From Caldisericales bacterium (GTDB taxonomy: Bacteria > Caldisericota > Caldisericia > JAAYUI01): a stretch of 64,000 bases of DNA. A program made the translations under genes and the position numbers. Positions 34,611 through 43,976 of the stretch are shown here, piece by piece. The first letter of the stretch is position 1, and each line of letters begins with the position of its first letter. The stretch is taken from the NCBI GenBank assembly GCA_012517765.1, contig JAAYUI010000004.1, forward strand, positions 79,835 to 143,834, given 5' to 3'. The notes under the pieces were generated by a model, which saw only the letters and a program-made list of their open reading frames with translations, was not told where the DNA came from and searched no databases.

Positions 34611-35606
34611 CTAGTAGAACAGCTTCGCGTATTCGAAAAGTTTGGCCTCTGGTTTGCGGCGTTCCCTGGTTGCCTGGTCCATGTCGGCTGGTACAATCAG
34701 TCCGCCCTTCAGGGCCACCATCTTTCCAACATCCCCTCTCCTGAGCAGTTCCACGGCCTCATAGCCGTAGCGCGTTGCAAGCGTCCTGTCAAAGAAGGTT
34801 GGTGTTCCGCCCCTCTGCAAATGGCCCAGCACAGTAAACCTTGTGTCAATACCGCTCCTTTTTTCGATCTCGGATGCAAGGTAGGCACCAACACCGGTTT
34901 TCGGGCACTCGCCAAGTGGCAGTCCATCAACAGTCGCTGTATCGGTGATGACGATTATAGAGAATGTCTTTCCGGAAGACTTCCTGTTTTCTATGTGGTG
35001 CAAAATATCATCAAATTTTGGCCTGTATTCTGGCGTGACAACATAATCGGCACCGCCGCCAAGGCCGCCAAGCAGGGCTATCCAGCCAGCTCCGCCACCC
35101 ATTACCTCGACAACCATGACTCTATGGTGCGAAGAGGCGGTTGAATGGAGCCTGTCCAGTGATTCACAAACAAAGTTGGCTGCCGTGTCAAACCCTATTG
35201 TCTGCTCTGTCCCCATGACATCATTGTCGATTGTTGCAGGAATACCAACCGTTGCATAACCGGCGTCATTGAGTCTGGAAGCAATGCGCAAGGACGTAAA
35301 TCCTCCAATTACAACAATCGACGTGAGCTGGTACTTTTTGAAATTGGCCTGGAAAGATGCAAAATCGGCCTCGCTTGAAAACGGATCGTCCTTTCCGGAA
35401 CCAAGGATTGAGCCGCCCAGGTAGAGGATTCCTGAAACATGGGATTTCTCCATGACAAACACATCGTCATGGATCAGCCCATGCCAGCCATTTCTGACAC
35501 CAATGACCTCATAGCCAAGGTCAAAGGACTTTCTCGCCACCGCCCTGATGGCGGCATTGAGACCGGGACAGTCAGCTCCAGATGTAACAACACCAATTCT
35601 TCTCAT
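34611..35606 (-). CDS. Phosphofructokinase-family enzyme with altered active site
   Basis: 331 residues, full length. It aligns without gaps to E. coli-type PfkA numbering at key places: TIDND (125-129, including catalytic Asp127), Arg162 in SSHHR and GHLQRGG near 250. The nucleotide/Mg2+ site is changed: GGFTS at 101-105 replaces GGDGS, so Asp103 is Phe and Gly104 is Thr. Gly11 is Ala, Arg72 is Lys and Arg171 is Gly. Ala124 fits neither the ATP (Gly) nor the PPi (Lys) type. It lies 9 bp after hppA in one unit, which suggests a link with pyrophosphate. Activity and donor cannot be predicted. Confidence 0.8.
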   Translation of the reverse strand: MRRIGVVTSGADCPGLNAAIRAVARKSFDLGYEVIGVRNGWHGLIHDDVFVMEKSHVSGILYLGGSILGSGKDDPFSSEADFASFQANFKKYQLTSIVVIGGFTSLRIASRLNDAGYATVGIPATIDNDVMGTEQTIGFDTAANFVCESLDRLHSTASSHHRVMVVEVMGGGAGWIALLGGLGGGADYVVTPEYRPKFDDILHHIENRKSSGKTFSIIVITDTATVDGLPLGECPKTGVGAYLASEIEKRSGIDTRFTVLGHLQRGGTPTFFDRTLATRYGYEAVELLRRGDVGKMVALKGGLIVPADMDQATRERRKPEAKLFEYAKLFY

Positions 35607-35615
35607 TTGACCTCC

Positions 35616-37607
35616 TTACAAAAGAAAGGGAATAAAAAGCAAAGAGATGACGGCCATGAGCTTTATCAAAATATTTATGGAAGGCCCGGCCGTGTCTTTC
35701 AAGGGATCACCAACTGTGTCTCCGACAACTGTGGCTTTATGGACAAAACTGCCCTTTCCACCCAGATAGCCTGTTTCCACAAGCTTTTTCGCATTGTCCC
35801 AGGCACCACCAGAGTTTGCCATGAATATTGCCAGGAGCGTGCCGGAGAGCGTTGAACCGACAAGCACTCCGCCAAGCCCCTCCTTGCCAAGCAGGAAAAA
35901 GGAAACAAATGGCACTGCAACCATAAGTACTGCCGGCAGAATCATGTTTCTCAAGGCTCCTGATGTTGCAATGGAGACAGTTTTCTTGTAGTCGGGCTCT
36001 GCCTTGCCGGCCAGAAGGCCAACAATTTCCCTGAACTGTCTTCTGACCTCCTCAACCACAAGATTGGCCGTTGAACCAACTGCCCTGATGGTCAGGGCAG
36101 AGAACAGCGCTGGCATGGCAATTCCTATAAAGGCGCCTGCAAGCACCCCCGGGTCCAGAAGATTGAATAGCTCAGCCTTCAGGCCAACCTGCTGTGAATA
36201 GGCAACAAAAAGTGCCAGTGCGGTAAGTGCGGCCGAACAGATGGCAAAACCTTTTCCCATTGCGGCAGTTGTGTTACCAAGTGAATCAAGTGTGTCGGTT
36301 ATCTCCCTGACACACGGGTCCTGCCCGCTCATCTGCGCTATTCCGCCAGCATTGTCGGCTATCGGGCCATAAGCATCAACCGCAAGTGTTGCGCCAAGCG
36401 TTGTTAACATCCCCACGCCAGCGAGGGCAACACCAAAAATACCATTTGCGTAAAAGGCCCCGACAAGTGCCGCAGCTATTATCACCAGCGGTAAAACGGA
36501 CGACTCCATGCCAATGCCAAAACCGGCGATTATATTTGTGGCTGGGCCACCCTTGCTCTGTTCAGCTATCATCCTGACCGGTTTTGAAGAGGTGTAGTAG
36601 GTTGTTACTGCCCCGACAAGAACTCCTGCCAGCAGACCGCCTGCAGTGGCAAGAAAAGGCATATAAGAACCAAGTATCTTGATGGAAAGAAAGAACTGTA
36701 CGCCGATGGACAAAATTGAAGCAACTATTGTTCCAAGCTGGAGCCCGAAAGCCGGCTTCAGTTTTCCGAACCTGGCACCAAGTTTTACTATCCCAACACC
36801 AATGATGGAAGCCAATAGCCCTGAACCAACAGAATACAGGATAAAGGCTGTTTTTGAAGTGTCGAATGTACCATCTGCCAGTGTCGCCAACACAAGCGCC
36901 GAGACTATTGCACCAACATAGGATTCGTAGAGGTCAGCACCCATTCCTGCAATATCCCCGACATTATCACCAACATTGTCGGCTATTACGGCAGGGTTTC
37001 TGGGGTCATCTTCCGGTATGCCTGCCTCAACCTTGCCAACAAGATCTGCGCCCACATCAGCGGCCTTTGTGTATATTCCACCACCAACCCTGGCAAAAAG
37101 CGCTACGAATGAGGCACCAACAGAAAAACCGACCAGTATGCTGGATGTTTCAGAAGAGTGAAACATCTCTCTGAAAACAAGAAAAAGTGACGTTATTCCA
37201 ATTATCCCCAGCGAGGAGACTACAAGCCCCATCACTGCTCCACCAGAAAAGGCCATGTCCAGGGCCCTTCCCTCCCCTTTAGTTTTTGCGGCCTGTGCTG
37301 TTCTGGTATTGGCAAGCGTGGCCACGTTCATGCCCACAAAACCGGCTAGCACGGAAAAAAGTGCTCCTATAAAAAATGAGAGTGCAACATAAGGTGAAAT
37401 TACAAAACCTATAAGTGTCGCAAAAGGAATGGCAATAAGGAGCATGTACTGGTATTCCTTTGTGAGAAAGGCAAAAGCGCCCTGTCTGATCGCGTTTGAT
37501 ATCCCAACCATGACAGAATCGCCAGGGTCCGATTTCCTGACCAGAAATACAAGGAGGGCCGCAATCAAAAGCCCCGATAAACCGACACCCAACACCAGTA
37601 GTTCCAA
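35616..37607 (-). CDS. hppA: Membrane-bound ion-translocating pyrophosphatase
   Basis: 663 residues from a TTG with AGAGG upstream, 15-16 membrane helices. The pyrophosphate-site signatures are intact: DVGADLVGKVEAGIPEDDPRN, DNVGDNVGD and a C-terminal DTVGDPLKDTAGP. The GNTTAA sequence has Ala where K+-independent enzymes have Lys, which places it in the K+-dependent class. That class includes both Na+ and H+ pumps, so the coupling ion is not settled. It splits PPi and pumps an ion across the membrane. It begins only 23 bp after a tRNA gene and precedes the phosphofructokinase by 9 bp. Confidence 0.93.
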   Translation of the reverse strand: MELLVLGVGLSGLLIAALLVFLVRKSDPGDSVMVGISNAIRQGAFAFLTKEYQYMLLIAIPFATLIGFVISPYVALSFFIGALFSVLAGFVGMNVATLANTRTAQAAKTKGEGRALDMAFSGGAVMGLVVSSLGIIGITSLFLVFREMFHSSETSSILVGFSVGASFVALFARVGGGIYTKAADVGADLVGKVEAGIPEDDPRNPAVIADNVGDNVGDIAGMGADLYESYVGAIVSALVLATLADGTFDTSKTAFILYSVGSGLLASIIGVGIVKLGARFGKLKPAFGLQLGTIVASILSIGVQFFLSIKILGSYMPFLATAGGLLAGVLVGAVTTYYTSSKPVRMIAEQSKGGPATNIIAGFGIGMESSVLPLVIIAAALVGAFYANGIFGVALAGVGMLTTLGATLAVDAYGPIADNAGGIAQMSGQDPCVREITDTLDSLGNTTAAMGKGFAICSAALTALALFVAYSQQVGLKAELFNLLDPGVLAGAFIGIAMPALFSALTIRAVGSTANLVVEEVRRQFREIVGLLAGKAEPDYKKTVSIATSGALRNMILPAVLMVAVPFVSFFLLGKEGLGGVLVGSTLSGTLLAIFMANSGGAWDNAKKLVETGYLGGKGSFVHKATVVGDTVGDPLKDTAGPSINILIKLMAVISLLFIPFLL

Positions 37608-37630
37608 AGGAGCCTCTTTGTTATTGAGAA

Positions 37631-37705
37631 TGGTGGGCGAAACAGGATTCGAACCTGTGACCCCTTCCGTGTGAGGGAAGTGCTCTACCGCTGAGCCATT
37701 CGCCC
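37631..37705 (-). tRNA. tRNA-Val (anticodon CAC), CCA encoded
   Basis: The acceptor stem GGGCGAA/TTCGCCC, D arm, anticodon stem CTTCC/GGAAG with loop CTCACAC, and T arm ACAGG-TTCGAAT-CCTGT are all perfect. Anticodon CAC reads GUG. The terminal CCA is in the DNA. It lies just upstream of hppA on the same strand and close behind its own promoter. Confidence 0.95.
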
Positions 37706-37718
37706 GCCTTGTTTAGAT

Positions 37719-37746
37719 ATTTTATTGCTAGACTTCCCCCTGTCAA
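37719..37746 (-). promoter_or_regulatory. Promoter of the tRNA-Val / hppA / pfk unit
   Basis: TTGACA, a 16-bp spacer, then TAAAAT (5 of 6) on the minus strand. The start point would fall about 6 bases before the tRNA 5' end. Confidence 0.7.
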
Positions 37747-37758
37747 CTTAAACTGGCT

Positions 37759-39171
37759 CTAGCTGCCTCTTGCGACTCCGGCACCGATGCAGGAACCATG
37801 GGCATCAAGCAGGCACACAAAAGCAATGTCTGGCATGCGCAGTTTCGGGACGGGAAGCTTTACGGAACCATCTGGCCCCGGTCTGGCAGTATTTAATTTT
37901 TTGACAACCAAAGGTGACATCGAGCCAGACACTTCAAAAGAAACCATTATACAATCAGGATTTGGTGCCACGGCAACAGCCTGCCCGTCATCAATTTCTA
38001 TCTGGACTGTCTGGAGGTTTTTTTTGTCCATGCAAGATGCCAGCTCCTCAATTAGCACCTGGGGTTGATCAAGAAGGCTGGCAAGGGCCAGGCCTTTCTC
38101 AAAAATCTGCCCGTCAAGCAAAATCCTGTCATCTTCATCTGTCTGCACAACACAAACAAGGGCCTTTGGATACAGAGCCTGCTGTATGCGCCAGATTGGC
38201 AGGACGTACTTTGAATAGGTCCTTTTCGACACTTCAAAAATAACCAGGGAAAGCGAAGAATTGTTCCATTTTCTCGAAACGAGGCTTTTTGGAACAGCCC
38301 AGGCCTGTCCGGGATCTGGCTGGGCGACATAGAAAAAATCATCCGAAACATCGATGGATGTTGGCTTGAAAGGTGATTGTCTTCCACTTATAGGGTCTTC
38401 TCCAGGATTCTCCTGGCCAAGACTTGCTGCAGTCTGGCCCCACACAGAAAAGCCTCCAGATTTGTAAAACACCTGCACCCTATCGTTTCCGGTATCTGCA
38501 ACCCACACGTTCCCATTTTCATCAACCGATAATGCAGAAGGGTTGTCAAGTTGGCCAAGACATTCACCCTGTGAGCCAAATTTTTCCAGCTCTTCAAGCT
38601 CTTCGTTGAAAACTGTCACCTGGCTCCTGCCAGCAACATAAAGCCTGCCGTTCCTGAAGAAACAGCTTTTGGCCTCGAAATCAACAGTTTTCACAAGGGC
38701 CCAGTCTTTTTCAAATGAAGCTATCTTCCCACCCTCAAAAACAACGTAAAAATAGTTTGCGCCAAAAGCCATGCTGACCGGATTTTTGCCATCGAAACCC
38801 AGTTCTCTTGAAGTCACCTTTTCCTGGAGTGCACCAAAATGGTCATACCTTTTTAAGGCATGTTCCTGAAGACAACAGGCATATATGTTGTTTCCTCCAT
38901 AGCAGACCGAGGACGGAATAAATGTCGGATCTTTCTTGCATTCGTCGGCATTTCCAAGGTGACCGGCAAAGTGTCCGTCAAGCGTAAAAAGGAACATTCT
39001 GCCCATGTTGGAATCTGTGACAATAACCCTGTCATTCATCGTGGTCACAAGCGTTCCCCTGATGGTACAGTAGCACCACCCGAATCCCATTCTAGCTATG
39101 TTTGCTGACTGGGCCGGGGCGCAAAACAGCACCACCAGCGCCAGAAAGAGGCTACCAAATCGGTATTTCAT
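37759..39171 (-). CDS. Exported NHL-like beta-propeller protein
   Basis: 470 residues from MKYRFGS, which begins a good signal peptide (ends QSA); a 45-residue longer reading has no signal. The middle contains NHL-type blades: GQLDNPSALSVDENGNVWVADTGNDRVQVF is the clearest (near 195-225), with others before and after. The C-terminal part is beta-rich and has no known motif. Propellers of this kind bind proteins or sugars. The start overlaps the end of the PQQ-propeller gene by 20 bases, so the pair is translated from one message. Confidence 0.7.
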   Translation of the reverse strand: MKYRFGSLFLALVVLFCAPAQSANIARMGFGWCYCTIRGTLVTTMNDRVIVTDSNMGRMFLFTLDGHFAGHLGNADECKKDPTFIPSSVCYGGNNIYACCLQEHALKRYDHFGALQEKVTSRELGFDGKNPVSMAFGANYFYVVFEGGKIASFEKDWALVKTVDFEAKSCFFRNGRLYVAGRSQVTVFNEELEELEKFGSQGECLGQLDNPSALSVDENGNVWVADTGNDRVQVFYKSGGFSVWGQTAASLGQENPGEDPISGRQSPFKPTSIDVSDDFFYVAQPDPGQAWAVPKSLVSRKWNNSSLSLVIFEVSKRTYSKYVLPIWRIQQALYPKALVCVVQTDEDDRILLDGQIFEKGLALASLLDQPQVLIEELASCMDKKNLQTVQIEIDDGQAVAVAPNPDCIMVSFEVSGSMSPLVVKKLNTARPGPDGSVKLPVPKLRMPDIAFVCLLDAHGSCIGAGVARGS

Positions 39172-41374
39172 CGGGCGTTGTCTTTGCGCTTGTGGCCCTC
39201 TGGACCGCCTCCTGCCTTGATATTGGCAAAACCATTCCAGAATTGTCCTCATATGGATCTTCTTCCGGTAAAGTTGCAATGGCTTCATTCGAAGAGGAAG
39301 GACCAAAACATAGGAGCGATCCGGTGGATGTTGTGAAGATGAGTCTTCCTGATGTTACTATCGGCTGGGAAAGCTCTACGGCAGAATCATATTCCCAGAT
39401 CAACTTGCCGTCTGTTCTTGAGAGGATTTTGATTGTAGGACCAATTACAATACAGATTGCATTCTCAAGCAGGCAAAAAGTTTTTGCACCGTGAGAATCA
39501 GACACAAATGCTGACCAAATTGTCGAGCCACTCTCCTTGTCCATGCAATAAAGCTGGCCTGAATCGGACAGGGCAAAGACGCCTTCCTTGCCAATAGCAA
39601 GCTCTGAGGCTATGGAGCTGTCAAGTTTTCTTTGGAACACTGTCGCACTGTTTCTCGCATCGAGGCATGTAACAGTGTCATGCTGTGGAAAATAGAGTTT
39701 TTGGCCTTCAATGGAAACCGTTTTGCTTACATTGTCCCCTACTGTGTGGACCCACCTTATACCACCGGTGTGGTGGTCAAGCATGTATATTTTATCGTCC
39801 CAGGAACCAACAACAACGCCGCCACTGGAAACGCTTGGAGAAGCCTGGATGATGTCAGATGTGAGCTGGCTCCAGACCCTTCTGCCGGTCTTCATTTCAA
39901 CACAGTAGACCTTTCCGTCCCAGGCTCCGAGATAAACATTTGAGCCATCAGCAACCGGTGCGGAATCGAGATAGTCATCAATCTGGGACTTCCAGAGAAG
40001 CATGCCGGAATAGGAGTCGATGCAAGAAAGGGGCTGGTCTGCCGCCGCAACAAGGACCCTTTTGCCCGAAACACACGGCGAACTCCATATTTCACCTTTC
40101 AGGTCGGCGCTCCAGAGCTGGTTGCCGGAAGATATGTGTATTGCCCTGATCGTGCCATCTGTAAGTGCATAATATACACGCTCTCCGTCAGATACCGGCG
40201 CCGACCTGGAAAGACCACCCACAGGCATAGTCCACAATGTCGAACCCCTTGAAGGATTCAGGCAAAGTCCCTTGCCAATATCTGGAAGTGCAAGGAGCCC
40301 GTTTCTTGAGACGGCCAGCCCGCCAGAGAAGTTTTGCTCTGCCCTTATCTGCCATACGGGTTCGCCAGCGGCCTGGGTAAGACAAACAACTCTTTTTGAC
40401 CAGGTGGACGCATAAAGTTTTCCTGCGAACACTGCCATTCTACCCATAACCTGTCCGTTGGCAGAAGACGACCAGACAGCGTAACCATTTTTTATCGAGA
40501 CTGCCCTGATGGTCCCCTTGAAAGTAGCCACATAGGCATTGTCACCATCGGTGACAATGCCGGAGGGGCATTTTTCACCCTGAGGGAGCGACCACACCGT
40601 GGAGCCGTCCGTCGCCTGCGCATTATAGAAGACGCCTTTTGATGTGACATAAAGCAGGCCATTGTTTACCGGGGAAATGGAACCTTCCACCGGGTCAGGC
40701 GGACTGATTGTCCAGGCCACCGATGGGAAAGGGGAAAGGCAGATGATTGGGCCTTCTTTTGTGGCCACGGCAATCATCTTCTTGCCCTGTGACTGGATGG
40801 CAACAGGATCGAGTTTTACTTGCCCGCCAACATCAGAGGCACCCCAAAAATACAGCCCGTTCAGTGTTAGCCTGATGACTATTCCGCCGGTTGTGGCAAT
40901 ATACACAAGACCGCCGACTATGAGCGGTGACGCTGTCAAATGGTCCCCGGCATCAAATTTTGCAACAATCTCTCCGCTTTTGTGCAGGAGGCTGTAGAGT
41001 ATTCCCTCCTGGGTGGACACCAGAACATAGTCCCCGGACGCGGAGGGGCGGGAAACAATGGGTAGTGAGGAAAGCTTTTTTGACCAGAGCATCTTCCCCT
41101 GAAATGAATCCATGCACTCTACCACACCAGATGCAAGCGGGATTATGAAAGTGTCATTGTGGGAACATGGACCGGCCTTGCAGGCAAAACCTCCACCGGA
41201 ATTGTGCTCCCAGAGGAGCCCAAGGGGGAAATTGAGTGATTCGGGGGAGGCGAATTTGTGTTCAGCTGAAAATCCATACATCATCCATGGCGCTACAGCG
41301 GCCTTGACCTCAAACCAATGCATGGTTAGGACAAGGGCCAAAACCGTTATTATTGTTAACAGTTTTTTTGCCAT
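39152..41374 (-). CDS. Exported PQQ-type beta-propeller protein
   Basis: 740 residues. A signal peptide (1-25, ending VKAA) is followed by about 15 PQQ-like repeat blades to the end. Each blade has a G-x-x-x-W core and a DG-x-V/I-Y turn (DSFQGKMLWSKK, DGSTVWSLP, KTGRRVWSQL, HTGGIRWVHT). The repeats give two stacked propellers or one large one. Proteins of this type include BamB-like scaffolds and quinoproteins; nothing here shows a quinone-binding catalytic Asp/Glu set. It lies in an operon with the NHL-like protein. Confidence 0.8.
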   Translation of the reverse strand: MAKKLLTIITVLALVLTMHWFEVKAAVAPWMMYGFSAEHKFASPESLNFPLGLLWEHNSGGGFACKAGPCSHNDTFIIPLASGVVECMDSFQGKMLWSKKLSSLPIVSRPSASGDYVLVSTQEGILYSLLHKSGEIVAKFDAGDHLTASPLIVGGLVYIATTGGIVIRLTLNGLYFWGASDVGGQVKLDPVAIQSQGKKMIAVATKEGPIICLSPFPSVAWTISPPDPVEGSISPVNNGLLYVTSKGVFYNAQATDGSTVWSLPQGEKCPSGIVTDGDNAYVATFKGTIRAVSIKNGYAVWSSSANGQVMGRMAVFAGKLYASTWSKRVVCLTQAAGEPVWQIRAEQNFSGGLAVSRNGLLALPDIGKGLCLNPSRGSTLWTMPVGGLSRSAPVSDGERVYYALTDGTIRAIHISSGNQLWSADLKGEIWSSPCVSGKRVLVAAADQPLSCIDSYSGMLLWKSQIDDYLDSAPVADGSNVYLGAWDGKVYCVEMKTGRRVWSQLTSDIIQASPSVSSGGVVVGSWDDKIYMLDHHTGGIRWVHTVGDNVSKTVSIEGQKLYFPQHDTVTCLDARNSATVFQRKLDSSIASELAIGKEGVFALSDSGQLYCMDKESGSTIWSAFVSDSHGAKTFCLLENAICIVIGPTIKILSRTDGKLIWEYDSAVELSQPIVTSGRLIFTTSTGSLLCFGPSSSNEAIATLPEEDPYEDNSGMVLPISRQEAVQRATSAKTTPDEIPIW

Positions 41375-41429
41375 GGCTTAGCCTTCGAGTTAAAATTTAC
41401 AGATTTTTGGCCCGGGGTCAAGCAAATGT

Positions 41430-42911
41430 CTATTTTCCCAGAAAACCTCTGGCTTTGTCCTCATCATAGGTGACATAAATCCTTGCATGCAGTCTGTCTT
41501 CCTTAACAAATGACCTTGCGAGCAATTTCAGGTCTATTGATTTCAGCATACTAAAAACTGTTTTATTGGCGAAGCTATTTTCAATGGGCAACTTTTCCAG
41601 CTTGACGCTGGCATCAACGATGCTCTTTTCGGTGGCTCTTGCCGGCTGCTCTTTCCAAAACTTTTCAAAACCATTCTTTTCACTAGTTACAACAAGCTTC
41701 TGGTTCCCATTGCCAGCGTTCTCGAACTTCATGTATGAAGCCGGCTCCAGCGAATCCACTTTTTTGCCGTCCTCGCCAATCATTGTTTCCCATACCGAAA
41801 AGGTTCCATCCTCATTTTTCCTTGAAAACCTGTCTGCAGGGAAAAGAAACTCCAAGAAAGATTTTATGTTCTGGGCGCTGGCAATTGTGCTTATGCCAAA
41901 ACTGGTTTTTGAAGATTCTGCATTTGTGTCGACCCACAATGTGGTTTCCCCATTAACAAAAGAGAGAGCCTTTTCCTGATCGTCGGGCAATTCTGTGCCA
42001 ATTTTGCCCGCCCCCAGCCCGGCAGACATTGCTGCCTGAAGCATGCAATCACCAGAGACAGATGATCTGAGACCGTCAAGCGGTACCTGTCCTGCAAGAA
42101 GCGCTTTTACCGAGTCTCTGTACAGGGGCTCCATTTTCTCAATCTCTGCGGCCACGCTGCCAACAAGCTGTGCGTCAATACCGGATTCTCCATCCTGGTT
42201 GTATAGTTTTCCAGCAACTTTTACTGGGTTTTCATCTTTTCCAAATCTCAAAAAGAAGCCAAAACTGGATGCTTTTCCACCCATTGCCTCCACTATCTCG
42301 TTCCATTCCTTAAGGTCCTTGATTCCTTTTCCATTTTTCTTTGCCAAAAGTGCCGATTCAATTGTTTTCCTTGCAGAAGACTCGGGGTTGTTCATGGGGC
42401 TGCCAATGAGGAGATAATCACTTTCAAGCTTCATGGCCAAAAAATTCTCCTGTCTGGCCCTCTCTGCAAGCTCTATGACGCCATCTTCGCCCTTTTTGGC
42501 CGCGACCCCCTGTTTCTCGAGGTATTCAACAACGCCAGAAAGGGCCTTTTCGGAATTTGTTCTGTGGGACAGGCCAATCCCCACAAGAAGGCCTTCGTCT
42601 CTGTAGGAAACAAACCCAGACAATTCAAGAAAAGAAAGGTCGGGAAGATTTTTTATTGCGGACACTGCTTTTTGCGGAAGTATCGCAAGCGAAGATGAAA
42701 CCAGAGGCAATATATTATTAGTTATGTCGCCCATATTGACACCGGTTGAGAACTGTGCGTAGGCCGAAGTATCTGCCGGTACATACTCGTAAGGAAGTAT
42801 GCCAGAGCCACGCTCTCTTGTGAATATTATCGCAAGTACGATGACTGTTGTTACTGTAACTGCTATGATGGCTATTGACAGTGCCACCATCAATGATTTA
42901 TTTTTAAACAT
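41430..42911 (-). CDS. Membrane-anchored DUF3352-like protein
   Basis: 493 residues from the ATG with GGAGGTGG seven bases upstream. One N-terminal membrane helix (about 7-29) is followed by an extracytoplasmic part opening YVPADTSAYAQFSTG, like the P-x-DT-x-x-Y start of DUF3352 proteins, which have a substrate-free lipoprotein-like fold. Repeated alpha/beta units (VVEYLEKQGVAAKKGEDGVIELAERA) fill the body. The function is unknown. It points away from the ribosomal cluster start, which begins 130 bp further. Confidence 0.6.
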   Translation of the reverse strand: MFKNKSLMVALSIAIIAVTVTTVIVLAIIFTRERGSGILPYEYVPADTSAYAQFSTGVNMGDITNNILPLVSSSLAILPQKAVSAIKNLPDLSFLELSGFVSYRDEGLLVGIGLSHRTNSEKALSGVVEYLEKQGVAAKKGEDGVIELAERARQENFLAMKLESDYLLIGSPMNNPESSARKTIESALLAKKNGKGIKDLKEWNEIVEAMGGKASSFGFFLRFGKDENPVKVAGKLYNQDGESGIDAQLVGSVAAEIEKMEPLYRDSVKALLAGQVPLDGLRSSVSGDCMLQAAMSAGLGAGKIGTELPDDQEKALSFVNGETTLWVDTNAESSKTSFGISTIASAQNIKSFLEFLFPADRFSRKNEDGTFSVWETMIGEDGKKVDSLEPASYMKFENAGNGNQKLVVTSEKNGFEKFWKEQPARATEKSIVDASVKLEKLPIENSFANKTVFSMLKSIDLKLLARSFVKEDRLHARIYVTYDEDKARGFLGK

Positions 42912-42977
42912 GCAAGTCCACCTCCAGACCAAAACGCAAAGATATATAATTCCTTTGCGAAATCTTAGCAACCCCCC

Positions 42978-43005
42978 TTGACAGTGCCCATCCCATCCCT
43001 AAAAT
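42978..43005 (+). promoter_or_regulatory. Promoter of the rpsP cluster
   Basis: TTGACA, a 16-bp spacer and TAAAAT, about 40 bp upstream of the rpsP start. Confidence 0.65.
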
Positions 43006-43044
43006 CGGTATTTTGTAAGAAGTAATAGAAAGGGGTTTTTCAAA

Positions 43045-43323
43045 TTGGCTGCAAAACTAAAGCTCGCTCGCGTTGGTAAAGTTCACAGCCCCAGCTTCAG
43101 ACTCGTAGTCGTTGACTCCCGCAAACCCACGAACAGCGACTTCATAGAGCTTGTTGGGCACATCGACTTTGTCCACGACAACAAGGTCACCAACTTAAAA
43201 GAAGACAGGATTCTCTACTGGCTCTCCGTGGGGGCACAGCCCACAGAGTCGGCCAAGTCGGTCCTGAAAATGTCGGGTATCATGAGGAAATTTGCCGAAT
43301 CCAAACGTAAAGCACAAGATTAG
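43045..43323 (+). CDS. rpsP: 30S ribosomal protein S16
   Basis: 92 residues from a TTG start. The motifs KLKLARVGKVHSPSFRLVVVDSR and FIELVGHIDF, and the LSVGAQPTESAKSVL segment, are those of S16, a small subunit protein needed for 30S assembly. First gene of the cluster rpsP-khpA-ylqD-trmD. Confidence 0.95.
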   Translation: MAAKLKLARVGKVHSPSFRLVVVDSRKPTNSDFIELVGHIDFVHDNKVTNLKEDRILYWLSVGAQPTESAKSVLKMSGIMRKFAESKRKAQD

Positions 43324-43331
43324 GGGGAACA

Positions 43332-43568
43332 ATGTTTAAGGACACTCTTCTTTACATCGTCAAGCAACTCGTGGACAACCAGGACAAAGTAGTCATCAAT
43401 GAGCTCGTTGGCGAGCAACACCTCACCTATGAGATCAAAGTTGACCCGACTGACCTAGGCAAGGTTATCGGCAAGCAGGGCAGGACGATCAACGCTCTCC
43501 GCGTCCTTATCAGGGCCGTATCCAACAAACACGGCAAGAAGGCCGAAGTAAACGTAATCGAGGCTTAA
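43332..43568 (+). CDS. khpA: KH-domain RNA-binding protein KhpA (YlqC)
   Basis: 78 residues. A single KH domain with the GxxG-type loop IGKQGRTINALRVL (around 46-60). KhpA works with KhpB/Jag in binding RNA and affects cell-wall control in several bacteria. The start lies 8 bp after rpsP, the usual order. Confidence 0.93.
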   Translation: MFKDTLLYIVKQLVDNQDKVVINELVGEQHLTYEIKVDPTDLGKVIGKQGRTINALRVLIRAVSNKHGKKAEVNVIEA

Positions 43569-43571
43569 TTC

Positions 43572-43976
43572 GTGCTGATAGCCAGAAAAGTTGCACTGAA
43601 AGTCATCGTCACCGATGACTTCAAGAAGAGGTATGTCTCACAGCTGAATTCCCTTTCGGCAGAGGTCAAGGTGGAGCTTGAAAAAATCAAGACAACCGAG
43701 GCACAGCTCATGCTGAAGGTCCAGACAATGGACTATAACTATGTAATGCAGGTCAGGGAACAGCTTGAAAGGGAGAAAGCCACCAGAGAGGCCACGCTCA
43801 AGGAGATTGAATCCAGAACGGCAGAAATGCAGGGCATGGCCGAGGGCACAATCTTCCCGCAAGGCACACTGGACTCCCTGGTCGAGATCAAGCCTGGCGA
43901 CGATCTTGAATCAAAGCTCTCCAAAGCTGAAATAGTCATCAAAGACAATGTGGTCCAGAGCGTAAACGAAGGCTGA
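43572..43976 (+). CDS. ylqD: YlqD family coiled-coil protein
   Basis: 134 residues from a GTG. The N-terminal strand (LKVIVTDDFKKRY) is followed by a long charged coiled coil (about 25-85) and a short beta domain ending LVEIKPGDDLESKLSKAEIVIKDN, which matches the YlqD family C-terminus. The function is unknown; in Firmicutes the gene sits between ylqC and rimM. Here it adjoins trmD directly and rimM is missing. The stop overlaps trmD (TGATG). Confidence 0.8.
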   Translation: MLIARKVALKVIVTDDFKKRYVSQLNSLSAEVKVELEKIKTTEAQLMLKVQTMDYNYVMQVREQLEREKATREATLKEIESRTAEMQGMAEGTIFPQGTLDSLVEIKPGDDLESKLSKAEIVIKDNVVQSVNEG

